A stretch of DNA of 64,000 nucleotides from the NCBI RefSeq assembly GCF_000725495.1, contig NZ_JNZD01000015.1, positions 124,001 through 188,000 of the forward strand, read 5' to 3'. This document shows positions 41,146-48,846 of the stretch, one piece after another. Positions within the stretch are counted from its first letter, which is position 1, and each line of letters begins with the position of its first letter. Both the position numbers and the translations under genes were made by a program. The stretch comes from Streptomyces aureus. GTDB lineage: Bacteria > Actinomycetota > Actinomycetes > Streptomycetales > Streptomycetaceae. The notes beneath the pieces were generated by a model. That model worked only from the letters and a program-made list of their open reading frames with translations. It did no database searches and was not told the origin of the DNA.

Positions 41146-41182
41146 CCCTCACTCGGTCGGACGCCGTCCGACCGAGTGAGGG
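41146..41182 (-). terminator. perfect 17-bp hairpin after the siderophore-interacting protein gene
   Basis: CCCTCACTCGGTCGGAC (41146-41162) pairs completely with GTCCGACCGAGTGAGGG (41166-41182) around a GCC loop. It lies 20 bases beyond the stop of the leftward gene; no T tract follows, as often in Streptomyces. Confidence 0.75.
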
Positions 41183-41201
41183 ACCTGCCGCCGGTGGGTG
41201 C

Positions 41202-41927
41202 TCAGCTTGCGCGCCAGTACCCCAGCGCGTTGACCCGCTGCCGCGGTACGGACAACTCCTTGCGGACGTGCGCCGACAGGGCACGCGTGGTCGCGGTGTC
41301 GCAGGCGATCCACACGTACGGCCGGGCGGTGTCCTTGAGCAGGTCGGGCAGGGCGGCCTTGACCTCCTCGACCAGATGGCGTCCGGCGTCCCGGCGCTCC
41401 ACCTGGCGTACGTCGTGGTGCGCGGCGGCGCGGTAGGGCAGGCCCTCCAGGCTGCCCTCGAACCAGATCGTCGCGGGGACCGGACCCAGGGCGCCGAGCA
41501 GGGAGTTGAGCGCGGGCAGCGAGGCCGGATCGGCGACGGCGACGACATGGGAGGGCGCGGGTTCGGGAGACTCGAAACCCGTGCCCTGCACCGTCGCCTC
41601 GACCGTGTCGCCGGGCTTTGCCGCCCGGGCCCAGTCGCTCGCGCACCCCTCGTGCAGCGCGAACTCCAGACTGAGGGTGCCGGCCGCCGGGTCGGGGTCG
41701 ACGAGGGTGTACGCCCGCTGATGGGGCTTACCCGCGTTGTCGAACCACAGTCGTACCCACATGGTCGGGTGGACACCGGTCGCCGCCAGCATGCCGCCGT
41801 CGGTGAAGTGCAGCCGTCGGTACTCCGGCGTGACGTCCTCGGCACCCGTCACGGTGAACACGTAGTCCTTCGCGCGCATCAGTCGGAGAACCGCGCCCTC
41901 CCAGCCCCGCCCCTGTCCCTGCCCCAT
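41202..41927 (-). CDS. siderophore-interacting protein (ferric-siderophore reductase, ViuB/SIP family)
   Basis: Encodes 241 residues. The FAD-binding barrel has MLAATGVHPTMWVRLWF and the flavin motif HQRAYTLVD; the NAD(P)H-binding half has HVVAVADPASLPALNSLL and WIACDTATTRALSAHVRKEL. SIPs reduce ferric siderophores in the cytosol to release iron. The DmdR/IdeR-type box lies about 39 bases upstream, so expression is expected under iron limitation. Divergent from a GNAT acetyltransferase gene sharing that box. Confidence 0.93.
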   Translation of the reverse strand: MGQGQGRGWEGAVLRLMRAKDYVFTVTGAEDVTPEYRRLHFTDGGMLAATGVHPTMWVRLWFDNAGKPHQRAYTLVDPDPAAGTLSLEFALHEGCASDWARAAKPGDTVEATVQGTGFESPEPAPSHVVAVADPASLPALNSLLGALGPVPATIWFEGSLEGLPYRAAAHHDVRQVERRDAGRHLVEEVKAALPDLLKDTARPYVWIACDTATTRALSAHVRKELSVPRQRVNALGYWRAS

Positions 41928-41965
41928 GTCCTCTTCACCCTTCGGTACGACACCCCGGTCAATAG

Positions 41966-41984
41966 TTAGGTGAGCCTAACCTAA
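41966..41984. promoter_or_regulatory. iron box (DmdR1/IdeR-type)
   Basis: TTAGGTGAGCCTAACCTAA matches the actinobacterial consensus TTAGGTTAGGCTCACCTAA in reverse complement at nearly every position. It sits between the divergent siderophore-interacting protein and acetyltransferase genes, within an AT-rich promoter patch, and would repress both when iron is plentiful. Confidence 0.92.
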
Positions 41985-42066
41985 TATGACCATGTGGCGC
42001 ACAGACGGGTCACAGGAACCGCCGGGGCGCGTCCGCGACCGGCCGGAGGCAAGGAGAAACAGACCG

Positions 42067-42696
42067 ATGTCCGACCCCTATGGGACCCGCGCGGCCCTGC
42101 ATGAGCAGTTCGTCGAGGGCTACGGAGCCGTACGCGTCCTGTCCGTGGACGCGGAGCTCGACGGCCCGTTGATCCACGGCTGGGTGACCACGGACCGGGC
42201 CGCCTTCTGGGGCATGCGCGAACTGACACCGGATCAAGTCGGTGAGATATACGCCCACATGGCCACGCTCGACACGCATCACGCCTACCTTCTCGTGAGG
42301 GACGGCGAGCCGGCCGCGCTCCTGCAGACGTACGAGCCGACGGCCGACCGCGTCGGTGAGTGCTACCCGGTCGAACCCGGCGACATCGGCGTCCACCTGC
42401 TGCTCGCGCCGGCCGGACCGGACGGCGGACGTCCGGGCTGGACCACGGCTCTGCTGGGCGCGGCCGCGACCTATGTCCTGCTGGGCCTGGACCGCGAGCG
42501 CGTGGTGGTCGACCCCGACGTGCGCAACGAGAAGGCCATCGCCCGCTTCCACCGCCAGGGCTTCACCCCCGGCCCGGTGGTCCTGCTCCCGGAGGTCGAC
42601 CTCCCCGACGTCCACCTCCCGGAGAAGCGGGCCCAACTCGCCTTCCTCAGCCGGGAAACGGTGTTTCCGACCGTGGTCAGGGGTGTGCAAGCGTGA
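42067..42696 (+). CDS. GNAT acetyltransferase, siderophore-biosynthesis type
   Basis: Encodes 209 residues of the RhbD/IucB/MbtK-like acetyltransferase group: WVTTDRAAFWGMRELTPDQV at the start, AALLQTYEP, PVEPGDIGVHLLLAPAG and VVVDPDVRNEKAIARFHRQGF, which binds acyl-CoA. Family members acylate hydroxylysine or related siderophore precursors. An iron box lies about 80 bases upstream. No siderophore synthetase is nearby in the window, so it may serve a pathway encoded elsewhere. AAGGAG precedes ATG 42067. Confidence 0.85.
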   Translation: MSDPYGTRAALHEQFVEGYGAVRVLSVDAELDGPLIHGWVTTDRAAFWGMRELTPDQVGEIYAHMATLDTHHAYLLVRDGEPAALLQTYEPTADRVGECYPVEPGDIGVHLLLAPAGPDGGRPGWTTALLGAAATYVLLGLDRERVVVDPDVRNEKAIARFHRQGFTPGPVVLLPEVDLPDVHLPEKRAQLAFLSRETVFPTVVRGVQA

Positions 42697-42963
42697 GCGG
42701 CCTGCGGTCGCCGGGCCGGGAAGGGGGTGCCCCGGGGGCTTGAGTCATGCCAAGGCGGACTCGGCTGATCGCGTCAGCATTTCCCTGTGGGGGCCGCGTG
42801 CCCGCCCCCGGCTTCGATCGGCATGTCGGCCCAACAATCGCGTGCAGCTGCGGTGTTGGGGGAGCTCGGCACGAGTCCCGGTTCACAGGTGTGCCTCGGA
42901 TTCCTATGCCGTACACAGGCTGCTGCCATCGCACCGCAAAGTGTTGACGAAATTGTTGTCGGC
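42697..42963. other. intergenic region before the DUF3500 gene
   Basis: About 270 bases without a convincing gene. The last 80 bases before 42964 are AT-richer (TGTTGACGAAATTGTTG) and probably contain the promoter of the DUF3500 gene. Confidence 0.35.
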
Positions 42964-44334
42964 ATGGTCAACGAAAATCGCGCGCACAAGCCGCGTACCC
43001 AGGCAGCCCACCGCTCCCGCCGGTGGTTCTTGAACAAGGCGCTCCTCGCGGGCGGTGTCTCGGCCGTCGCTGTCATGGGCGGTTACGTCGCCACCACCGC
43101 CGATGCCGAGGAGGCCGGCTCCGCGGACGCCACCGCGAGCGCCACCCCGTCCGGCCCGCCGCCCGGTGGCGGGTTCGGCCAGACGATCGCCTACGACGAC
43201 TTCGTCGGGGTCACCACGGACGGCACGGTCCTCGATGACCTGTACGCCGTCCACTCCACCGGCGTCTCCACCGTCCCGGTGGTCCGCGCCGCCCGCGCCT
43301 TCCTCGACGCGCTCACGGACGCCCAGAAGGCGGCCACGCTGTTCGACGTCGACTCCGACCAATGGCTCGACTGGACCAACGTCGACTCCAACGACCGGGA
43401 CGGGGTGGCCCTGCGCGATCTGACCGGCAAGCAGTACGCGCTCGGCATGAAGCTGCTCAGGGCGTCACTGTCGGCGCGCGGGCTCCAGCAGGCCGACAGC
43501 ATCCGCAAGCTCAACCAGTTCCTCGGCGAGTACGAGGGCGACACCTCCAAGGCGCTCAACGAGGACGCCTACTGGTTCACCGTCATGGGCACCCCGTCGG
43601 CGACCGAGGCCTGGGGCTTCCAGTTCGAGGGCCACCACCTCGTCATCAACTACTTCGTCCTGGGCGACCAGGTGGTGATGACCCCGACGTTCATGGGCTC
43701 GGAGCCGACGAAGATCACGTACGAGGGGAAGGACTACCACCTCTTCCGGGAGGAGACCCTGGCCGGGCTCGCGCTCCTGCGCTCCCTGGACGAGACGCAG
43801 CTCGCCCAGGCGCTCTCCACGGCGCAGAAGTCCGGCACCGACCTCGTCGCCGGCGCCGGCCAGGACAACGCGGTCATCCCGTACGCGGGCGTCAGGGGAT
43901 CGGCCCTGAACCGCGGGCAGCGCAGACTGCTGCTCGACCTCGCCGAGGTGTACGTGGGCTACCAGGACGAAGGGCACGCACGAGTCCGGCTGCGCGAGAT
44001 CGAGAGGCACCTCGACGACACGTACTTCCACTGGATCGGCGAGCACGAGGACGACTCGGCGTTCTACTACCGCGTCCACAGTCCCGTCGTACTGATCGAG
44101 TACGACGCCGAGTCCCCGCTCGGATATCACGAGAGCGACGCGAGCAGCTCGGCCTCGCCTTCGGCGTCCGCCGGCGAGTCCGCCTCCGCGAGCGCGAGCG
44201 CGGGACCCGGCGGACCGGGCGGCGGCCCCCAGGGCACCCCGACCCAGCAGCACATCCACACCATCGTCCGCACGCCCAACGGCAACGACTACGGAGTGGA
44301 CCTCCTCAAGCTGCACCGGGAGACGGATCACTGA
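42964..44334 (+). CDS. exported DUF3500 protein
   Basis: Encodes 456 residues. The N-terminus SRRWFLNKALLAGGVSAVAVMGG is a signal anchor or Tat-like signal. The DUF3500 core shows NEDAYWFTVMGTPSATEAWGFQFEGHHLVINYFVLGDQVVMTP and HARVRLREIERHLDDTYFHWIG with FYYRVHSPVVLIEYD. A Ser/Ala linker (ASSSASPSASAGESASASAS) precedes the conserved C-terminal QQHIHTIVRTPNGNDYGVDLLKLH. DUF3500 is widespread and uncharacterised. ATG 42964 is the last start before the signal; its ribosome site is weak. Confidence 0.85.
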   Translation: MVNENRAHKPRTQAAHRSRRWFLNKALLAGGVSAVAVMGGYVATTADAEEAGSADATASATPSGPPPGGGFGQTIAYDDFVGVTTDGTVLDDLYAVHSTGVSTVPVVRAARAFLDALTDAQKAATLFDVDSDQWLDWTNVDSNDRDGVALRDLTGKQYALGMKLLRASLSARGLQQADSIRKLNQFLGEYEGDTSKALNEDAYWFTVMGTPSATEAWGFQFEGHHLVINYFVLGDQVVMTPTFMGSEPTKITYEGKDYHLFREETLAGLALLRSLDETQLAQALSTAQKSGTDLVAGAGQDNAVIPYAGVRGSALNRGQRRLLLDLAEVYVGYQDEGHARVRLREIERHLDDTYFHWIGEHEDDSAFYYRVHSPVVLIEYDAESPLGYHESDASSSASPSASAGESASASASAGPGGPGGGPQGTPTQQHIHTIVRTPNGNDYGVDLLKLHRETDH

Positions 44335-44458
44335 CGGCGCCGCAGCTCCGCTCGGCAAGGGCCTCCGAGCTGCGCGTTTTCGAAACCGTCACAAGATCGT
44401 CACAGGTGCTGCGCAGTCCCGTTCCCTTCTGCGAAACTCGCAGTTCACCCGTGGCCCG

Positions 44459-44510
44459 CGGCGCGCGTTCTTCCTCGGCACCGTCCGGTGCCGAGGAAGA
44501 ACGCGCGCCG
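44459..44510. terminator. perfect 25-bp inverted repeat
   Basis: CGGCGCGCGTTCTTCCTCGG (from 44459) and its complement form a 25-bp uninterrupted stem closing at 44510, with a minimal loop at GTCC. No U tract follows. It separates the DUF3500 gene from the next gene on the same strand and is probably a factor-dependent or I-shaped Streptomyces terminator. Confidence 0.75.
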
Positions 44511-44586
44511 TCGCGGCCGCCCGCGAGGACGAGGTCACGACGCGCACCGGTGACGTCGTGGCCTGAACAGCAAGGAGAACCACCAC

Positions 44587-45321
44587 ATGGGCAAGCGCGT
44601 TGCGCTGTCTGTCGCCGCCGCGCTCGGGGTCGTCGGCCTCGTGGCGCCGGCGGCCCACGCCGACGGCGGCTACGGCGACACCGAGATCCTCGGTGTGACC
44701 GTCAACCACGGCTCGGACGTCGTCATCGGCACCACGGCCGCGAAGACCTTCGACGTGACGATCTACGCCTACGACGACTCGGGCCTGCTGTCGGCGGACA
44801 CCGACCTGGAAGGTCCCGGCGCCGGCTACGCCAACGACGAGACCATCTGCGAGACCGACAGCGAGTGCACGCACTCGTTCACCTTCGACCCCCGGGTGGA
44901 TCTCGACAACGACCGGGCGGGCACCTGGTACGTGGGCTCCTGGGTGGACGCGCTGGACGACGACTACCGCTGGGACGACCGCATCGACAGCTTCCGCCTC
45001 AAGCGTGCGAGCACGTTGACGGTCAACGCGTCCCCGGAGCCCGTGACCAAGGGCAGGACCATCACCGTGACGGGCACGCTGAAGCGCGCGAACTGGGACG
45101 ACTACCAGTACCACGGCTACACCGGCCAGTCGGTGAAGCTCCAGTTCCGCAAGAAGGGCTCCAGCACCTACACCACGGTCAAGACGGTGAAGACGAGCAG
45201 CACGGGGACTCTGAAGACCACGGTCACCGCCTCCGTCGACGGCTACTGGCGCTGGAACTTCGCCGGTACGACGACCACCGGTGCCAAGACGGCCGCGGGT
45301 GACTACGTCGATGTGAAGTAG
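44587..45321 (+). CDS. secreted protein with C-terminal Ig-like domain
   Basis: Encodes 244 residues. Sec signal peptide about 1-25 (GKRVALSVAAALGVVGLVAPAAHA). The first domain has a Cys pair (CETDSECTHSF) that probably forms a disulfide. The second domain, from SFRLKRASTLTVNASPEPVTKGRTITVTG to the end, is an Ig-like beta sandwich ending GDYVDVK, common in Streptomyces calcium-binding or surface proteins. AAGGAG lies ten bases before ATG 44587. Function unknown. Confidence 0.85.
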   Translation: MGKRVALSVAAALGVVGLVAPAAHADGGYGDTEILGVTVNHGSDVVIGTTAAKTFDVTIYAYDDSGLLSADTDLEGPGAGYANDETICETDSECTHSFTFDPRVDLDNDRAGTWYVGSWVDALDDDYRWDDRIDSFRLKRASTLTVNASPEPVTKGRTITVTGTLKRANWDDYQYHGYTGQSVKLQFRKKGSSTYTTVKTVKTSSTGTLKTTVTASVDGYWRWNFAGTTTTGAKTAAGDYVDVK

Positions 45322-45339
45322 GGCCGGAGCCAGTCGCGC

Positions 45340-45383
45340 ACACGGCTGTCCCCCCGTCCGGCGGGGCGGGGGGACAGCCGTGT
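45340..45383. terminator. bidirectional 17-bp hairpin
   Basis: ACACGGCTGTCCCCCCG (45340-45356) pairs perfectly with CGGGGGGACAGCCGTGT (45367-45383). It lies between the rightward secreted-protein gene and the leftward P450 gene and can serve both strands. Confidence 0.85.
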
Positions 45384-45429
45384 CGTGTTGTGCCGGTGTT
45401 GCTTCCTGCCGTCGCGGCGGCCGGGGGTG

Positions 45430-46746
45430 TCAGGCGAGCGTGACCTCGACCGGCAGCTTCTTGATGCCGTTGACGAAGTTGGACAGGACGCGGGGTGCGT
45501 CGCCGGCCAGCCTGATGTCGGCGATCCTCGGGATCAGCTCCTCGAACATGATGCGGATCTCGGTGCGGGCGAGCAGGTTGCCCAGGCACAGGTGCGGGCT
45601 GCCCTTGCCGAAGGTCATGTGGTCGTTGTCGGCGCGCGTGACGTCGAAGTCGTAGGGGTTGCCGAAGACTTCCTCGTCACGGTTGCCGGAGGCGAACCAC
45701 ATCACCACCTTGTCGCCCTCCTTGACCTGCTTGCCGCCGAGTTCGACGTCCCGGGTGGCGGTGCGGCGGAAGTGGTAGACGGGGGAGGCCCAGCGCAGGA
45801 ACTCCTCGACCGCGCCAGGGATCAGGGACGGGTCGTCCTTGAGGCGGGCCAGCTGCTCGGGGTGCTGGAGGAGCGCCAGCATCGAGTGCGAGATGGTGTG
45901 GCGGGTGGTCTCGTTGCCGGCCACGACCAGCAGCAGGAAGTAGTTGTCGAAGTCCTGCGCGGAGAGCGGGATCCCGTCGCGCGGAACGGTGTTGACCAGC
46001 TTGGAAACCAGGTCCGTGCCGTTGCCGCCGCGGCGCTGACGGGCCAGCTCCCGCCCGTACTCGAAGACTTCGAGGGAGGCGGGCGAACGGAAGGGCAGGT
46101 CGCGGTACTTGTCGCTCTCCGCGCTGTGCAGCAGCACGTCCGCGTAGTCGGGGTCGGTGTTGCCGATGATGCGGTTGCCCCAGTCGATGAGCTGCTGGTT
46201 GTCCTCCGGCGGTACGTCCAGGAGGCGGGCGAGGACGTTGATGGGGAAGTCGGCGGAGACGTCGGAGACGAAGTCGAAGGTGCCCTTGGCCAGGGCCGCG
46301 TCCAGGGTCTGCGCCGTCAGACCGCGCAGGAAGTCGCCGTAGCTGTTGATGACGCTCGCGCCGAACTGGCGCTGGATGACGCTGCGCATCGCGCGGTGGC
46401 GGACGCCGTCGAGCTCCAGGATGGACGCCCGCTTCGTGATCTGGTCGTCGTCGAGCTCTTCGAGGTTGACGAACTTCGACGAGGTGAACGTCTCCGCGTC
46501 ACGGTCCACCCGGGCGATGTCGGCGTGCCGGGTGACCGCCCAGAAGCCGGAGTTGGGGGCCTCCTCGGGCTGCCAGTGCACCGGGTCCTCGTGGCGCAGG
46601 GTGTGGAACATGCGCCACGGCTTGATGCCGTCGGCGAAGTTGTCGAGGTTCGCGAGGTCGACCTCTTCGAGCGGCAGCGGCTCGGCGAGCGCGGCGCGCA
46701 GTTCGGCCTGGGTGGTGGGGGTGGCGGGAACGGTGGGGCTGGTCAT
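45430..46746 (-). CDS. cytochrome P450
   Basis: Encodes 438 residues, full length for a bacterial P450. The I-helix motif AGNETTRH is at 276-283, the ExxR pair is Glu315/Arg318, and the heme loop FGKGSPHLCLGN places the thiolate at Cys387. The AGNET form and the long N-terminal segment resemble CYP124/125/142-like or linalool-type P450s more than secondary-metabolite tailoring types. It follows the glutamine-synthetase-like gene by 30 bases, and its redox partners are encoded by the divergent operon (48653 and 48847). The substrate is proposed to be a gamma-glutamylated amine or an aromatic intermediate; this is inference from context. Confidence 0.93.
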   Translation of the reverse strand: MTSPTVPATPTTQAELRAALAEPLPLEEVDLANLDNFADGIKPWRMFHTLRHEDPVHWQPEEAPNSGFWAVTRHADIARVDRDAETFTSSKFVNLEELDDDQITKRASILELDGVRHRAMRSVIQRQFGASVINSYGDFLRGLTAQTLDAALAKGTFDFVSDVSADFPINVLARLLDVPPEDNQQLIDWGNRIIGNTDPDYADVLLHSAESDKYRDLPFRSPASLEVFEYGRELARQRRGGNGTDLVSKLVNTVPRDGIPLSAQDFDNYFLLLVVAGNETTRHTISHSMLALLQHPEQLARLKDDPSLIPGAVEEFLRWASPVYHFRRTATRDVELGGKQVKEGDKVVMWFASGNRDEEVFGNPYDFDVTRADNDHMTFGKGSPHLCLGNLLARTEIRIMFEELIPRIADIRLAGDAPRVLSNFVNGIKKLPVEVTLA

Positions 46747-46776
46747 GGTGGTTCTCCTGGGCGGGGCTCGGCGGGT

Positions 46777-48132
46777 TCAGAGGTGGTAGGCGTACTCGGT
46801 GAACTCCCAGTCGGTGACGTGCCGTCCGAAGCGTTCGACCTCGTCGCGCTTGTAGGTCAGGAAGGACGTGGTGAAGTCCTTGCCGAGGATGTCGGTCAGC
46901 GCGGTGTCCGCCTCCAGCGCGTCGAGCGCGGCGGCCAGGTTCGTAGGCAGCAGGGCGGAGCGGGTGGTGTCGTAGCCGTAGCCCTCCAGCGGGGCCTCGG
47001 GCTCCTCGCCGGCCAGGACGCCGAGCAGGGCGGCGGCGATGGTTCCGGCGATCAGCAGGTAGGGGTTGGCGCTGGCGTCGCCGAGCCGCAGTTCGAGGCG
47101 GGCGCCCGAGCCGCGCTCCGGCGGGATGCGGACCATGGAGCTGCGGTTGTCGAGGCCCCAGTCGATCAGCCAGGGCGCGAGGGTGTCGGGTCCGAAGCGC
47201 TTGTACGAGTTGACGGTGGGGTTCGCGAGCGCGGCGAGCGCCGGGGCGTGGGCGAGGATGCCCGCGATGGCGTGACGGGCCGTGGCCGACAGGCCGTGGG
47301 CGCCGGTGGGGTCGTCGAAGACGTTGCGGCCCTCGGTGTCCTCGCAGGACAGGTGGAGGTGGAAGCCGGAGCCGCCGGCGTCACCGAAGGGCTTGGCCAT
47401 GAAGGTGGCGAGGTTACCCTCCTGGCGGGCGAGCTCCTTGACGGCCGCCTTGAAGCGGAAGGCGCGGTCGGCGGCGTCCAGGGCGGAGGAGTGGGTCAGG
47501 TTGATCTCGTACTGGCCGCCGTCGAACTCGTGGTTGCCGGTGACGACGCCGAGGCCCAGGTCGCGCAGCCCGCGCAGGGTGCGCAGCAGGTGGTTGCCCG
47601 GGTCGGCGCGCAGTCCCGCGGTGTAGACCGCGCCGGTGGTCTCGGGGGAGCGGCGCCAGCCGGTGGGGGTGCCGGGGGCGGGCTCCAGCAGGAAGTACTC
47701 CAGCTCGGGGCCGACGACGGGGCGCAGCCCCTGCTCGGCGCACCGGGCCAGGACGGTCCGCAGCAGGTCGCGCGGTGATTCGGGGGCGGGGGCCGAGGTC
47801 GCGGGGTCGGTGACCTCGCCGAGGCAGGTCGCGACGCCGGGCTCCCACGGCAGGACGGCCGCGGTGGCCAGGTCGGGGCGTACGGACACGTCGGGCAGGC
47901 CGGCGTCCAGGCCGCCCGCGACGGGGACGACGTCACCCTGGGGGGTGGTGTGGTAGACGGCTCGGCAGAAGGCCAGTCCGTGCTCGCAGGCCGAGGGCAG
48001 GTGGTCGAGCAGGACGTCACGGGCGCGGTCGGTGCCGATCAGGTCGGGATAGACGACCCGGACCACGTCGACGCCCTCGGCGGCGAGCCGCTCCATGTGC
48101 CGGCGGATGTCTGGGGTGTCGGATGCGCTCAC
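46777..48132 (-). CDS. glutamine synthetase-like gamma-glutamyl-amine ligase
   Basis: Encodes 451 residues of the GlnT/PuuA/GlnA3-A4 branch. The N-terminal beta-grasp has VRVVYPDLIGTDRARDVLLD; the catalytic domain has VVGPELEYFLLEP (metal-ligand Glu), NHEFDGGQYEINLTHSSALDAAD, GSGFHLHLS, NSYKR and NRSSMVRIPP, RLELRLGDASANPYL. These enzymes use ATP to join glutamate to an amine. Starting at GTG 48132, with AAGGAG about eight bases upstream, gives the normal family N-terminus. First gene of the leftward P450 operon; its promoter carries operator site 1. Confidence 0.9.
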   Translation of the reverse strand: MSASDTPDIRRHMERLAAEGVDVVRVVYPDLIGTDRARDVLLDHLPSACEHGLAFCRAVYHTTPQGDVVPVAGGLDAGLPDVSVRPDLATAAVLPWEPGVATCLGEVTDPATSAPAPESPRDLLRTVLARCAEQGLRPVVGPELEYFLLEPAPGTPTGWRRSPETTGAVYTAGLRADPGNHLLRTLRGLRDLGLGVVTGNHEFDGGQYEINLTHSSALDAADRAFRFKAAVKELARQEGNLATFMAKPFGDAGGSGFHLHLSCEDTEGRNVFDDPTGAHGLSATARHAIAGILAHAPALAALANPTVNSYKRFGPDTLAPWLIDWGLDNRSSMVRIPPERGSGARLELRLGDASANPYLLIAGTIAAALLGVLAGEEPEAPLEGYGYDTTRSALLPTNLAAALDALEADTALTDILGKDFTTSFLTYKRDEVERFGRHVTDWEFTEYAYHL

Positions 48133-48412
48133 CGTTGTCTCCTTGGCGGAAAGGTGGGATGTCCCCGTGGTCTGAGGCTCCGGGGACGCGTGGTGTGCAG
48201 AGAACGGGAGCCGGGGTGCGGGGGAGGCGGGGGTGCCGTTCGGATCAGCCCGGGTCCGCAGGGCCTGGCACGGGCCTCGCGGCGTTGTCGCCCCACCCGG
48301 ATACACGTCCCGTACACGGATGAGGCCCCGCCTCCGCGAGGCGCCGCACCAGGCGCTGCGGCCTGGTCCGGGCTGCCCCGAACGACACCCCCGGGTCGGA
48401 CCCCGAGTCGGT

Positions 48413-48428
48413 CGTTTGAATCCGAACG
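48413..48428. promoter_or_regulatory. shared operator, site 1 (ligase/P450 promoter)
   Basis: CGTTTGAATCCGAACG, an imperfect 16-bp palindrome with a four-base centre. It overlaps the last three bases of the -10 box of the leftward promoter. Confidence 0.75.
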
Positions 48429-48454
48429 GTATGAGCCGGGGTCTTGCCCCGCAA
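48426..48454 (-). promoter_or_regulatory. promoter of the ligase/P450 operon
   Basis: On the leftward strand TTGCGG (48454-48449), a 17-base spacer and TACCGT (48431-48426) form a sigma-70-type promoter. The -10 box overlaps operator site 1, so a bound repressor would exclude polymerase. Confidence 0.6.
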
Positions 48455-48491
48455 GGGGGTCACGACAAGAATTTATCCACCTGGACAGGTA

Positions 48492-48520
48492 TTGACCAGG
48501 GTCCAACGGCTTCCTATGTT
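48492..48520 (+). promoter_or_regulatory. promoter of the ferredoxin/dioxygenase operon
   Basis: TTGACC (48492-48497), 17 bases, TATGTT (48515-48520): a good sigma-70-type promoter. Operator site 2 begins at the last base of the -10 box and covers the expected transcription start. Confidence 0.75.
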
Positions 48521-48535
48521 GTTTGAAGCCAAACG
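48520..48535. promoter_or_regulatory. shared operator, site 2 (ferredoxin operon)
   Basis: TGTTTGAAGCCAAACG contains the perfect inverted repeat GTTTG-N4-CAAAC, the clearest copy of the 16-bp motif found at five promoters between 48.4 and 60.8 kb. Confidence 0.8.
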
Positions 48536-48652
48536 AGTCAGGGAGGCGGCTTCGCATCCCTTTGGCCGAGGGGCCCGCTCCGACATCGGTCGGGCCCCTC
48601 TCTTCCCTCATCTCACCCTGCTCAGGCGCCCGCATCCCCAGGAGGACCGGCC

Positions 48653-48841
48653 ATGAAGGTCGTCGTCGACATGATCAAGTGCCAGGACCACGGCCAGTGC
48701 GTCTTCGCCGCCCCCGACGTCTTCTCGATGGACGACGCCGGCCACCTCGCCTACGTCTCCGACGTGGACGAGGCGCTGCGCGACGAGGTCGAGGAAGCCG
48801 CCGACGTCTGCCCGCTCCAGGCCATCCGGATCGAGGGCTGA
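48653..48841 (+). CDS. 3Fe-4S ferredoxin
   Basis: Encodes 62 residues. The cluster ligands are Cys10, Cys16 and Cys53 (CQDHGQC and CPLQAI), with His13 in place of the second cysteine of a 4Fe-4S site, the pattern of P450-partner ferredoxins in Streptomyces and Mycobacterium. AGGAGG lies about ten bases before ATG 48653. It is followed five bases later by its reductase and supplies electrons to the P450 encoded across the divergent promoter. Confidence 0.95.
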   Translation: MKVVVDMIKCQDHGQCVFAAPDVFSMDDAGHLAYVSDVDEALRDEVEEAADVCPLQAIRIEG

Positions 48842-48846
48842 GGACC

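Larger units (their letters stand above)
48133..48652. other. 520-base divergent regulatory region
   Basis: Separates the ligase/P450 operon from the ferredoxin operon. Contains two promoter-operator pairs (annotated separately) and a long leader before each gene. The leader of the left operon is about 280 bases and shows no open frame with a ribosome site. Confidence 0.6.

Noticed and set aside
45385..47778. 797-codon rightward open frame opposite the P450 and ligase genes
   Set aside because: It is the complement of two clear enzyme genes on the other strand; long antisense frames are normal at this GC content and its composition (Gly/Val/Glu-rich, no motif) shows it is a shadow.
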